Below, one piece after another: positions 7,858 through 15,525 of a DNA stretch of 20,708 bases (its first letter is position 1; every line of letters starts with the position of its first letter). Under the pieces are notes generated by a model. The model did not search any database and had not been told where the DNA came from. It was given only the letters and a program-made list of their open reading frames with translations. This DNA comes from CAYSDL01 sp964429875 (GTDB taxonomy: Bacteria > Fidelibacterota > Marinisomatia > SCGC-AAA003-L08 > D37C17). A program made the translations under genes and the position numbers. Where the stretch lies: positions 1 through 20,708 of the forward strand of contig CAYSDL010000022.1 of assembly GCA_964429875.1 (NCBI GenBank), given 5' to 3'.

Positions 7858-9702
7858 TTATTTTTCCTTTAACATAAATTCTATTTTTTCAAATATTTCA
7901 TTTGATGAGAAGGGCTTCCCTGCAACTTTATTAAAGCCAACAGCATCAACTAAAAACTTAGACCTAATAATCATTAATAATTGACCTAAGTTTAATTCTG
8001 GGATTAAAATTTTATCAAAATTCACTAAAATATCCCCTAAGTTTTTAGGGAATGGATTTAAATGTTTCAAATGAACATGAGACACAGGATAGTTTAATTC
8101 TTGAGCTTTACTTACTGCAGATTTTACAGATCCAAAAACACCTCCCCAACTAAGAACTAACAATTTCCCCTTATTTAAACCTAATATTTCAGCATTAGGA
8201 ATATGATCTGCAATTATATCTACTTTCTTCTGCCTTTGTTCAGTCATAAAATGGTGATTTTCAGGATCATAATCAACATTACCAGAACCCTCTGATTTTT
8301 CAAGTCCCCCTATTCTATGTTCTAAATCTTTTGTACCAGGAATAGCCCACTTCCTTGCTAATGTTTTAGGGTCATGTTGATAAGGCATAAATTCATCTGA
8401 ACATGAGTCTACAATATTATTATTTATAATTGATAAATTTTCAACATTAGGAATTTTCCAAGGTTCTGATCCATTTGCAATATAACCATCAGATAATAAA
8501 ATAACAGGGATCATATGTTCAATAGCAATTTTAGCAGCCTCAAATGCTGTATAAAAACAATCTGAAGGAGAACTAGCTGCGAGCACAACACAAGGACACT
8601 CCCCATTCCTACCATACATTGCTTGAGATAAATCAGACTGTTCAGTTTTAGTTGGCAAACCGGTAGATGGTCCTCCTCGCTGAATATTTAATATGATAAT
8701 TGGTAATTCTGTAATAACAGCTAACCCAATTGCCTCGCCTTTTAATGCTATGCCAGGACCACTGCTAGCTGTCACAGCTAATTTTCCTGTAAATGCTGCA
8801 CCTAAGACACTTGTTATTGCAGAAATTTCATCTTCTGCTTGAAAAGTTTTTACTCCAAAGTTCTTATAGTTTGCTAAAAATTTCAAAACATCACTAGCAG
8901 GAGTTATAGGATACCCACCAAAGAATAAATCTAATTTTGATTTTTGTGATGCTGCAACTAAACCTAATGAGAGAGCATGATTTCCCATAATGTTACGATA
9001 TTTCCCTTTTGTGAACTCTGCTTTATCTACTTTATAGGTAGTTTTAATTGCTTCAATTGTTTCTCCATAATAATAACCTGTTTTTAGAGATTTAATATTT
9101 GACTCTGCAATCAATGGCTTATTTTTAAATTTTTTATTTAAAAAATCCATAGTAGTCTGCAAATCTCTTTCATATAACCAATATAATAAACCAAGAGCAA
9201 ACATATTTGTACTTCTAGTTTTCTCTTTAGGTGTTAGATCAAAATCCTCAAGAGCTTTTTTCACTAGATCTGACATGCCTATTTGGATTACACGATATTT
9301 TTGTAGAAGTTTATTATTTTCAAGGGGATTTTCTTCCCACTTTGCAAGTCCAAGATTTTTTTTAGTGAAATTATCTGTATTAATTATCAAAATTCCATTT
9401 TCTTTCAAATCTTCTAAATGAACCTTTAATCCTGCTGGATTCATTGCAACAAGAACATCAAGTTCATCTCCTGGAGTAAATATTTCTCTACTCCCAAATT
9501 GAAGCTGAAAAGAACTAACTCCAGCTAAAGAACCGGCGGGAGCTCTAATTTCTGCAGGAAAATCAGGTAATGTTGAAAGATCATTTCCAAAAATGGCAGT
9601 GTTGTTTGTAAACTGAGTACCTGTAAGCTGCATTCCATCTCCAGAATCACCTGAGAATCTAATAGTGACTACTGAATCGATGTTTAATTTATTATCTGAC
9701 AT
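7858..9702 (-). CDS. korA: 2-oxoacid:ferredoxin oxidoreductase alpha subunit with fused gamma domain (2-oxoglutarate type)
   Basis: This 614-residue subunit pairs with KorB. The N-terminal third (about 10-200) is the gamma, CoA-binding-like domain, recognised by RFSGDSGDGMQLTG and by FPAEIRAPAG. From about 235 the alpha domain begins, with GGYPITPAS (262-270), the conserved 2-oxoacid recognition motif, then FQAEDEISAI and TASSGPGIALKGE. The fused gamma-alpha layout and length are typical of two-subunit KorAB systems in Bacteroidota and relatives. The start ATG lies in an AT-rich divergent gap facing selD, with no visible Shine-Dalgarno. It is the first gene of the presumed minus-strand operon korA-korB-fumC-PBP. 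Confidence 0.94.
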   Translation of the reverse strand: MSDNKLNIDSVVTIRFSGDSGDGMQLTGTQFTNNTAIFGNDLSTLPDFPAEIRAPAGSLAGVSSFQLQFGSREIFTPGDELDVLVAMNPAGLKVHLEDLKENGILIINTDNFTKKNLGLAKWEENPLENNKLLQKYRVIQIGMSDLVKKALEDFDLTPKEKTRSTNMFALGLLYWLYERDLQTTMDFLNKKFKNKPLIAESNIKSLKTGYYYGETIEAIKTTYKVDKAEFTKGKYRNIMGNHALSLGLVAASQKSKLDLFFGGYPITPASDVLKFLANYKNFGVKTFQAEDEISAITSVLGAAFTGKLAVTASSGPGIALKGEAIGLAVITELPIIILNIQRGGPSTGLPTKTEQSDLSQAMYGRNGECPCVVLAASSPSDCFYTAFEAAKIAIEHMIPVILLSDGYIANGSEPWKIPNVENLSIINNNIVDSCSDEFMPYQHDPKTLARKWAIPGTKDLEHRIGGLEKSEGSGNVDYDPENHHFMTEQRQKKVDIIADHIPNAEILGLNKGKLLVLSWGGVFGSVKSAVSKAQELNYPVSHVHLKHLNPFPKNLGDILVNFDKILIPELNLGQLLMIIRSKFLVDAVGFNKVAGKPFSSNEIFEKIEFMLKEK

Positions 9703-9814
9703 TATATATATTTTATTTATTATTCAAATATTGCTATATAAATTTACTTTTATAATAATATTTCAACAAAATGAATTTATTAATAAAATGAAATTATTTT
9801 TTTAACTTAGAATA
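9703..9814. promoter_or_regulatory. Divergent intergenic region between korA and selD
   Basis: This 112-base, almost purely A/T gap separates two divergent genes and must hold the promoters of both the korA operon and the selD operon. I cannot assign specific -35/-10 boxes with confidence against such an AT background. No ORF of note and no palindromic operator were seen. Neither gene shows a Shine-Dalgarno sequence here. Confidence 0.5.
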
Positions 9815-10861
9815 ATGGAAAATCAAATAAAACTAACACAATATTCTAGTGGCGCAGGTTGAGCTTGTAAGATTGGGGCTGAAGACCTAACTCAAGTTTT
9901 GAGTAAGCTTAATTCATTTAATAATAAAAAAAATTCAGGATTTGAACATTTTGATGATTGTGCTATCTACGAATTAAATAATTCGCAATCAATTATTCAA
10001 ACAGTTGATTTTTTTACACCTATTGTTGATGATCCGTATACTTTTGGCCAAATAGCTGCTGCAAATGCATTATCTGATATTTATGCTATGGGCGGAATAC
10101 CACTATTTGCATTAAATATAGTTGCATTCCCAACAGATAAACTTGGCTTAGATGTACTAAGTTTGATTCTTAAGGGAGGTGAAGATAAATGTTCAGAAGC
10201 AAATGTTAATATTTTAGGAGGCCATTCTATAAAAGATGATGTTCCTAAATATGGTTTGGCAGTTACAGGAATAATTGATAATGAAAAAATTACAAAAAAT
10301 AATAATGCTAAAGTAGGTGATGATCTTATTTTGACAAAACCTCTTGGTACAGGTATTATTACTACTGCAATTAAAAAAAATATCGCAAAAAATGAAACTA
10401 TAAAGTCAGCTATCAATGTAATGAAAACATTAAATAATAAAGCTGCAGAGAATATGAATTTAACAAAAGTTAATGCTTGCACTGATGTTACTGGCTATGG
10501 ATTAATTGGACATTTACATGAAATCTGCAAATCAAGCAAGCTATCATCTAAAATATTTTATCAGAAAGTCCCCTTTATAGATCAAGTAGAATTACTTGCT
10601 AATGATGATATTGTTCCTGGTGGGTCAAAAAATAATCTTGATTTTTTTAACAAGAGTATTTCATTTAATACTGGAATAAAAAAACATCAAAAATTAATGT
10701 TAGCCGATGCTCAAACCTCTGGTGGCTTATTAATCTCTGTATCAAAGAATAATTCAAAAGAATTATTAAACAACCTAAATCAAAATTCAGAATTTAAATC
10801 TACTATCATTGGGGAGCTCATTACTAAGCAAGAAAAAACAATTTTTATCCTTAATGAATAA
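9815..10861 (+). CDS. selD: Selenide, water dikinase (selenophosphate synthetase), selenocysteine-containing
   Basis: SelD makes selenophosphate from selenide and ATP, the selenium donor for selenocysteine-tRNA synthesis and tRNA 2-selenouridine. The true start is the ATG at 9815. Translated through the in-frame TGA at 9860-9862 as Sec, the N-terminus is MENQIKLTQYSSGAGUACKI, which aligns residue for residue with SelD proteins whose catalytic Cys (E. coli Cys17) sits at this point. U16 is followed by C18 and the essential K19. Total length is then 348 residues, the normal family length. Downstream, FDDCAIY (46-52) corresponds to the usual GDDAAVY motif. TVD (D65) and FGQIAAANALSDIYAMGG (about 77-94) are the conserved metal/ATP-binding elements. 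A standard gene caller would start at the TTG at 9899 and lose the active site. The 3' end overlaps the cysteine desulfurase start by eight bases. Confidence 0.95.
9860..9862 (+). other. UGA recoded as selenocysteine (Sec16 of SelD)
   Basis: The TGA lies in frame between GGC-GCA-GGT (Gly-Ala-Gly) and GCT-TGT-AAG (Ala-Cys-Lys), exactly at the position of the catalytic Cys/Sec in the GAG[C/U]xCK motif of SelD. The reading frame is open on both sides, and homology to SelD continues across the codon. This is established as a natural selenoprotein site in many bacteria. Confidence 0.93.
9862..9898 (+). promoter_or_regulatory. Candidate bacterial SECIS hairpin of selD
   Basis: Directly after the UGA the mRNA can form an imperfect hairpin. 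The outer stem is AGCTTG (9862-9867) with CAAGTT (9893-9898), including one G-U pair. An internal loop follows (TAAGA against CT). The inner stem is TTGGG (9873-9877) with CCTAA (9886-9890), closing an eight-base apical loop, GCTGAAGA. The apical loop starts 16 bases after the UGA and begins with G, which agrees with the general bacterial SECIS model (a short stem-loop with a G in the loop, 16-37 bases downstream). Folding was done by eye. Confidence 0.65.
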
Positions 10862-11981
10862 AATCTTTCTTGATAATAATTCAACAACTCCATTAGATCC
10901 GAAAATAATGGATAAAATGATCCCTTTTTTTTTAGAAAAATTTGGAAACCCCTCAAGTAGAACTCATTCATATGGATGGGAGGCAGAGGCTTATGTTGAA
11001 AAATCAAGAGAGAAAATAGCACTCCTAATAAATGCTCAAAATAATGAAATAATTTTTACTTCAGGTGCGACAGAATCAAATAATATTGCTATAATTAATA
11101 TTATTAGAGAGTTTAGAAATTCTCATATCATAACTATGGAATCTGAGCATAAAGCGATACTTGATGTTTGCAATCATTTAGAACAAAAGGGTGTTGATAT
11201 TTCATATATTAGACCAAAATCAAATGGTATTGTCGATATCAATGATATAATTAAAAATATAAAAAAAAATACAAAATTAATTTCTATTATGCATGCAAAT
11301 AATGAAATTGGAGTCATTCAACCTATAAAAGAAATTGGAAGTATATGTAGAGAAAAAAATATATTTTTTCATGTTGATGGAGCTCAATCTCTTGCAAAAA
11401 TAGAGATTAATGTTAAAAAAATGAATATTGATCTTTTATCCTTATCTTCTCATAAAATTTATGGTCCAAAAGGTATTGGAGCATTATATATAGATAGTAG
11501 AATTAAAAACTTTAAGTCAATTTATTGGGGTGGGAATCAAGAAAGGGGCCTAAGGCCAGGGACTCTTCCAGTTCCACTTATTGTTGGTTTTGGTGAAGCA
11601 TGTAAAATTGCAAACAATAGCCTTAAAAAAGAAAGTAAAAAAATATTGACTTTAAGAAATACACTTCTTGATAAGCTGAAAAATGATATTAAAGATTTAA
11701 TTATAAATGGAGACATAGTTAATAGAATCCCTGGAAATATAAACTTAAGTTTTCCATCCTTAAGGGGACAATCGATTATTGCTAAGCTTCCAAATATTGC
11801 AGTATCATCAGGCTCAGCATGCACTTCTTCATCACCAAAGCCCTCTCATGTATTATTAAGCATAGGTTTAAATAAAAGACTGATTAATTCATCAATAAGA
11901 TTAGGCATTGGTAGATTTAATAATGTGAAAGATATTGAAACAGCATCAAAAGAAATAGTTAAAGCAGTTAAAATGAAATAA
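10854..11981 (+). CDS. Cysteine desulfurase (IscS/NifS group, class V aminotransferase fold)
   Basis: This 375-residue PLP enzyme removes sulfur (or selenium) from cysteine (or selenocysteine) as an enzyme-bound persulfide. I chose the ATG at 10854 because the protein then begins MNKIFLDNNSTTPLDP, the standard family start; an upstream TTG in frame would add a tail inside selD. Visible residues are FTSGATESNN (68-77), H99 in SEHK, D175 in HVDGAQS, the PLP lysine K201 in SSHKIYGPKGIGALY, and the catalytic cysteine C323 in SSGSACTSSS. The flexible-loop CTS motif marks the IscS/NifS group rather than SufS. It is slightly shorter than IscS at the C-terminus. The overlap with selD by eight bases suggests translational coupling and a role in supplying selenium to SelD. 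An alternative is general Fe-S cluster or tRNA thiolation work, since no iscU or other isc gene is adjacent. Confidence 0.92.
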   Translation: MNKIFLDNNSTTPLDPKIMDKMIPFFLEKFGNPSSRTHSYGWEAEAYVEKSREKIALLINAQNNEIIFTSGATESNNIAIINIIREFRNSHIITMESEHKAILDVCNHLEQKGVDISYIRPKSNGIVDINDIIKNIKKNTKLISIMHANNEIGVIQPIKEIGSICREKNIFFHVDGAQSLAKIEINVKKMNIDLLSLSSHKIYGPKGIGALYIDSRIKNFKSIYWGGNQERGLRPGTLPVPLIVGFGEACKIANNSLKKESKKILTLRNTLLDKLKNDIKDLIINGDIVNRIPGNINLSFPSLRGQSIIAKLPNIAVSSGSACTSSSPKPSHVLLSIGLNKRLINSSIRLGIGRFNNVKDIETASKEIVKAVKMK

Positions 11982-11982
11982 A

Positions 11983-14601
11983 CTAAAAACTATTTCCTAA
12001 CAACATTTCACATCTTATAAAAAACGTATCATCATAAAATATCTCTGCTCTATTATTTTCATCAATATTCAAACTATTAAAACTTATAATGTCATTTATA
12101 TTATTATAATCATGTCCATTAATACTTTTATTATATTGATAACCAACTATTAAAAAATATTTTTTATTTAATTGGTAATTTATTGAAAAATTTAAGTGCA
12201 GTGAGCTGTATTTTGCTGAATATAATAAAATATCTTCATATGTAACAGGAGGTATAGCTGAAGAAGGATATTCATCAGGATATGAAAAATCAGGTGTAAA
12301 AGAATCAATAACATAAAACTTATCGTTATTCCAATTATTTGTATATTTAAAGTATTCAGCATAAAATTTAATAGATAAAGAATTTTTTATATATGAAGTT
12401 ACTCTTACCATCATTGAACTTTGATTATTATCTGAGTTAGTAAAAAGATGCCAATATTCTTCTCTTGGATAATTGTTTTCTATAATATCATCTGAAAAAC
12501 TATTTGGTAAGCTTACTTTTCTAATTTTTAAGAACTGGTATGTTTTGTAATAATCTAAATTATCAATAATAAACTCAACATCTAAGGATTTAGATATTTT
12601 AAATTTAGAAGAAAGTATTATCCATTCCCCATCATCATTAAGTGAATTAATGAAATAATTATAAACTGTTTTTATAGATACTTTCTTTCTTAGGTCTGTT
12701 TGTAAACTTAAATAATAATTATTTTGTGCGGGATTCTTAATATTTATATTATCAACATTTAAAAGAAAAGTAGAATAAAAATATTCATCATATAATCTAT
12801 CTATATATGCGTAATCTGCTTTTGACATACCTATGCCTAATGACCAATAATTTTTCAATTCAGCATACCAATCAATTGAAACTAATTTGTCTAATAAAAC
12901 TTCATCTAAATTATAAGATTGTATAGATTTCAGACTTACTGATGATGATGGGATAAAATAGCCATCATTAATATTTAACGAAATCCCACTATTGCGACTT
13001 TTCAAATTATTTCTAAACAAATATCCAGAATAATCAATATTAAAATTTTTATCATATTTATCATACCTAAGCCAGGCATCAACAAAAAATGTATTCTCTC
13101 CATTTTTAATTTTAAATGGTAATGATTTATAATTTAGTTCCAAAGCGCCACCGAAACCTTTTTCATTTTCAATATGGGAGCTAGCAAATTGATAAGATAG
13201 ATTAACCCCATAATTTGAGTTACTAAATAAACCATCAATTGCATATACATTTGAATTAAAACTTCTTAAATTGAAGTTTGTATTTAAAAAACCTATGTAT
13301 GAATTATTATTTAAAATTTCCTTTTGTAATCTAAATATAGATTGATAAGCTTTATTATCTTTTTGAAAAAGTAAATTGTTAGAGATATCGGATTGTGACC
13401 CTATTACTCCATATGATAATCCTTTATTATTTTTGCTTGCAAACTTAAATGCCAACTCTATGCGTGATTCTAATTCAATATACCCTTCATTATCATTCAA
13501 GATATAAGGAAAATAAAAATTTTCAAGACCAATTCTTCTTGAATAAAATATCTCGATTGGTGAAGAAAATATTTGAGATTGTTCTAAAAAGAATGGTCTT
13601 TTTTCATCATAATATGTTTCATATGCTGAGGTGTTAATCTCGGATTGATCCTGTTCAATATTCGAATAATCGGGATTAATTAATAAATCAAAAGCAGTGT
13701 TTGAATTAATCAAATATTTAAAATTAATACCTACATTATTATTATGAACATCTTTATTAAATCTAAACAACTCATCATCTAGCCCAGAAATATTTCCATT
13801 AATATCTTCTTCATAATAATAATAATAATCATCATAATTCAATTTCTGTGTATATAAATTTGTTCTAATAGAAAAATATTTATTTATATTAAAATTCAAA
13901 TTACTAAGTTCACCATAATGTGATACAATCCCATCAGATTCATTGGATGGCAATAGAGTCCATGAAATATATTCATTATTTCTTTTTATATACCTCATAA
14001 AGTTCATTCCCATTGATAAATTAGATTCATTATCAAACCTTAAATTATTAATTGGAATTTTACATTCAATTATCCAATATTGATTTGATACTGATACTTC
14101 GGAATACCAAACTCCATTCCAATTATCATTATAAAATTCATTATCATAAATAATATAATCAGCTTGCACCCCTGAAGAATTAATAGCAAAACCATAACTA
14201 TTAGTTAGATCAAAAAAAGAATCTATTTCAATGGTAAAATAATCAGAACTTTCAAAAAATATGTTTTCAAAATCATCATATTCTCCATTTTTATAAGATA
14301 TATTTTTGTGAATGTCATATAAAATAATACCAAAATAAATATTACCATCATCATAGATAATTTTTACCTCAGAATCATGAGTAGGATTTGAATCAAAATT
14401 GGGTTCAAGTTGCACAAAATCAACTATTGAGGATGCATTGTTCCACTGCTTTTCATTAAGCTTTCCATCGATTACTATTTGTTCCTTCTCTATTTTAGAA
14501 GGAGAATATGATTTTAAAATATTATTGTCATAAGAACGTTGATTTACAACTGCAAAAACAGATGAAAAATACAAAAAATTTAAGATGACCACACGATACA
14601 T
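11983..14601 (-). CDS. CBM9-like/DUF5916-type outer-membrane beta-barrel protein
   Basis: This 872-residue exported protein of unknown function has a short signal peptide (about 1-18, hydrophobic ILNFLYFSSVFAV). A carbohydrate-binding-module-9-like domain follows, recognised by IDGKLNEKQWNNAS (44-57), the spaced VKIIYDDGNIYFGIILYD, and the later WNGVWYSEVSVS and WIIECKIPINNLRF segments. From about 245 to the end it is built of alternating hydrophobic/polar, tyrosine-rich strands with asparagine-rich turns, and it ends in phenylalanine, as expected for a large outer-membrane beta barrel. PFFLEQ at the start of the barrel half is typical of DUF5916 proteins. It faces the etf operon divergently across 145 bases and converges on the cysteine desulfurase with a one-base gap. 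A substrate is not evident; binding or uptake of a sugar or other small ligand is only a guess from CBM9. Confidence 0.82.
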   Translation of the reverse strand: MYRVVILNFLYFSSVFAVVNQRSYDNNILKSYSPSKIEKEQIVIDGKLNEKQWNNASSIVDFVQLEPNFDSNPTHDSEVKIIYDDGNIYFGIILYDIHKNISYKNGEYDDFENIFFESSDYFTIEIDSFFDLTNSYGFAINSSGVQADYIIYDNEFYNDNWNGVWYSEVSVSNQYWIIECKIPINNLRFDNESNLSMGMNFMRYIKRNNEYISWTLLPSNESDGIVSHYGELSNLNFNINKYFSIRTNLYTQKLNYDDYYYYYEEDINGNISGLDDELFRFNKDVHNNNVGINFKYLINSNTAFDLLINPDYSNIEQDQSEINTSAYETYYDEKRPFFLEQSQIFSSPIEIFYSRRIGLENFYFPYILNDNEGYIELESRIELAFKFASKNNKGLSYGVIGSQSDISNNLLFQKDNKAYQSIFRLQKEILNNNSYIGFLNTNFNLRSFNSNVYAIDGLFSNSNYGVNLSYQFASSHIENEKGFGGALELNYKSLPFKIKNGENTFFVDAWLRYDKYDKNFNIDYSGYLFRNNLKSRNSGISLNINDGYFIPSSSVSLKSIQSYNLDEVLLDKLVSIDWYAELKNYWSLGIGMSKADYAYIDRLYDEYFYSTFLLNVDNINIKNPAQNNYYLSLQTDLRKKVSIKTVYNYFINSLNDDGEWIILSSKFKISKSLDVEFIIDNLDYYKTYQFLKIRKVSLPNSFSDDIIENNYPREEYWHLFTNSDNNQSSMMVRVTSYIKNSLSIKFYAEYFKYTNNWNNDKFYVIDSFTPDFSYPDEYPSSAIPPVTYEDILLYSAKYSSLHLNFSINYQLNKKYFLIVGYQYNKSINGHDYNNINDIISFNSLNIDENNRAEIFYDDTFFIRCEMLLGNSF

Positions 14602-14746
14602 ATTAATTTGATTTTATTTATTGAATTTATTAAAAATAATTATTTATTTTCATACAATAAATTAATTTATCTTTTATTTTTAATGTAATATTTTGTAAAT
14701 TATACCGACTAGTCGGTCGGTTTAATAAAATTCAGGATATATTTAA
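14602..14746. promoter_or_regulatory. Divergent intergenic region between the DUF5916-type gene and etfB
   Basis: This 145-base AT-rich gap must carry the promoters for both flanking units. Its only GC-rich part is the palindrome at 14704-14721. AGGAT at 14734-14738 lies eight bases before the etfB ATG and may serve as its ribosome binding site. I could not assign promoter boxes reliably. Confidence 0.5.
14704..14721. promoter_or_regulatory. TetR-family-type operator palindrome upstream of etfB
   Basis: ACCGACTAGTCGGT (14704-14717) is a perfect 14-base inverted repeat, and a second GTCGGT copy overlaps it (14716-14721), so either GTCGGT half-site can pair with ACCGAC. It stands out as a GC-rich island in an AT-rich gap, 25 bases before the etfB start codon, where a repressor would block transcription. 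The ACCGAC-type half-site and compact spacing resemble operators of TetR-family regulators, which in several bacteria control fatty-acid oxidation and etf genes. No TetR gene lies in the window. Confidence 0.65.
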
Positions 14747-15523
14747 ATGAAGATTTGCGTACTGATAAAACAAGTTGCTTCTGAAGATTCAAATTTAGTG
14801 TTAAGCAGCGATAAGCTTTCCTTAAATGCTGATGCCTTAAATTTGATTAGCAATGAACCAGATACTTATGCGCTTGAAGAAGCACTTCAATTAAAAGAAA
14901 AAACAGAGGGGAGTGTAAAGGTGTGCACATTTGGACCTGAATCTTCTCGTCAAGTCATTAAAGATGCTTTAGCTAAGGGAGCTGATAGTGGTATTTTTAT
15001 ATCTGATGATGGGATAAATAATAAAACACCACAAAAAATTGCTAAAATCATATCAGATAGAATTAAAAATGAAAACTTCGACATTATTTTATCTGGACTT
15101 CAATCCAATGATAGCGGATTTGCACAAGTAGGGTTATTAATTGCAGAATACCTCAATACTTCTCATGCATCTTTAGTTATGGGAACAGAAATATTAAATG
15201 AAAAAAGTATAAAAGTTAAATTAGAACTTGAAAATGGGTGGTTCCAATGGTCAGAACTTGATCTTCCGTCTAGTTTAACTATACAATCAGGAATAAATAC
15301 ACCTAGATATGCAACGCTAAAAGGAATTATGTCAGTTAAAAACAAAACAGTTGATTCTTTTTCAAAGGATGATGTCTTATGTGACATTTCAAGCGATGGA
15401 TATAAAACAACCGAAATGTTTCAACCAATAAAAGCTAAAGAAACAGTTAGAGTAGAAGGCAACCCAGATGAAATAGTTGATGAACTAGTTGATATATTAA
15501 AAAATAAAATAAAGGTTGTATAA
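14747..15523 (+). CDS. etfB: Electron transfer flavoprotein beta subunit
   Basis: This 258-residue soluble subunit, with EtfA, accepts electrons from acyl-CoA and related dehydrogenases. The N-terminus MKICVLIKQVASEDS is the standard EtfB start. NEPDTYALEEALQLKE (36-51) matches the conserved N-x-x-D-x-YALEEA nucleotide-site segment. SGLQSNDSGFAQVGLLIAEYLN (116-137) is the conserved second binding segment. The region 165-200 with LPSSLTIQSGINTPRYATLKGIM is the family signature stretch. Length is normal. It is the first gene of a plus-strand operon, with etfA two bases downstream, and the palindrome just upstream suggests repressor control. The sequence alone does not tell me whether this ETF bifurcates; the downstream quinone-linked EtfD argues for an ordinary respiratory role. 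Confidence 0.95.
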   Translation: MKICVLIKQVASEDSNLVLSSDKLSLNADALNLISNEPDTYALEEALQLKEKTEGSVKVCTFGPESSRQVIKDALAKGADSGIFISDDGINNKTPQKIAKIISDRIKNENFDIILSGLQSNDSGFAQVGLLIAEYLNTSHASLVMGTEILNEKSIKVKLELENGWFQWSELDLPSSLTIQSGINTPRYATLKGIMSVKNKTVDSFSKDDVLCDISSDGYKTTEMFQPIKAKETVRVEGNPDEIVDELVDILKNKIKVV

Positions 15524-15525
15524 AA

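Noticed and set aside
9815..9862. selD as a pseudogene broken by a stop codon
   Set aside because: The TGA falls exactly at the known Sec/Cys position, the rest of the gene is intact, and a SECIS-like hairpin follows.
10081..10482. Minus-strand 133-residue hydrophobic ORF over selD
   Set aside because: It is a shadow of a conserved gene, and its hydrophobicity comes from antisense Lys/Asn codons.
9899..10861. SelD starting at the TTG at 9899 (320 residues)
   Set aside because: It lacks the catalytic motif. The frame continues upstream through the Sec UGA to the ATG at 9815 with clear SelD similarity.
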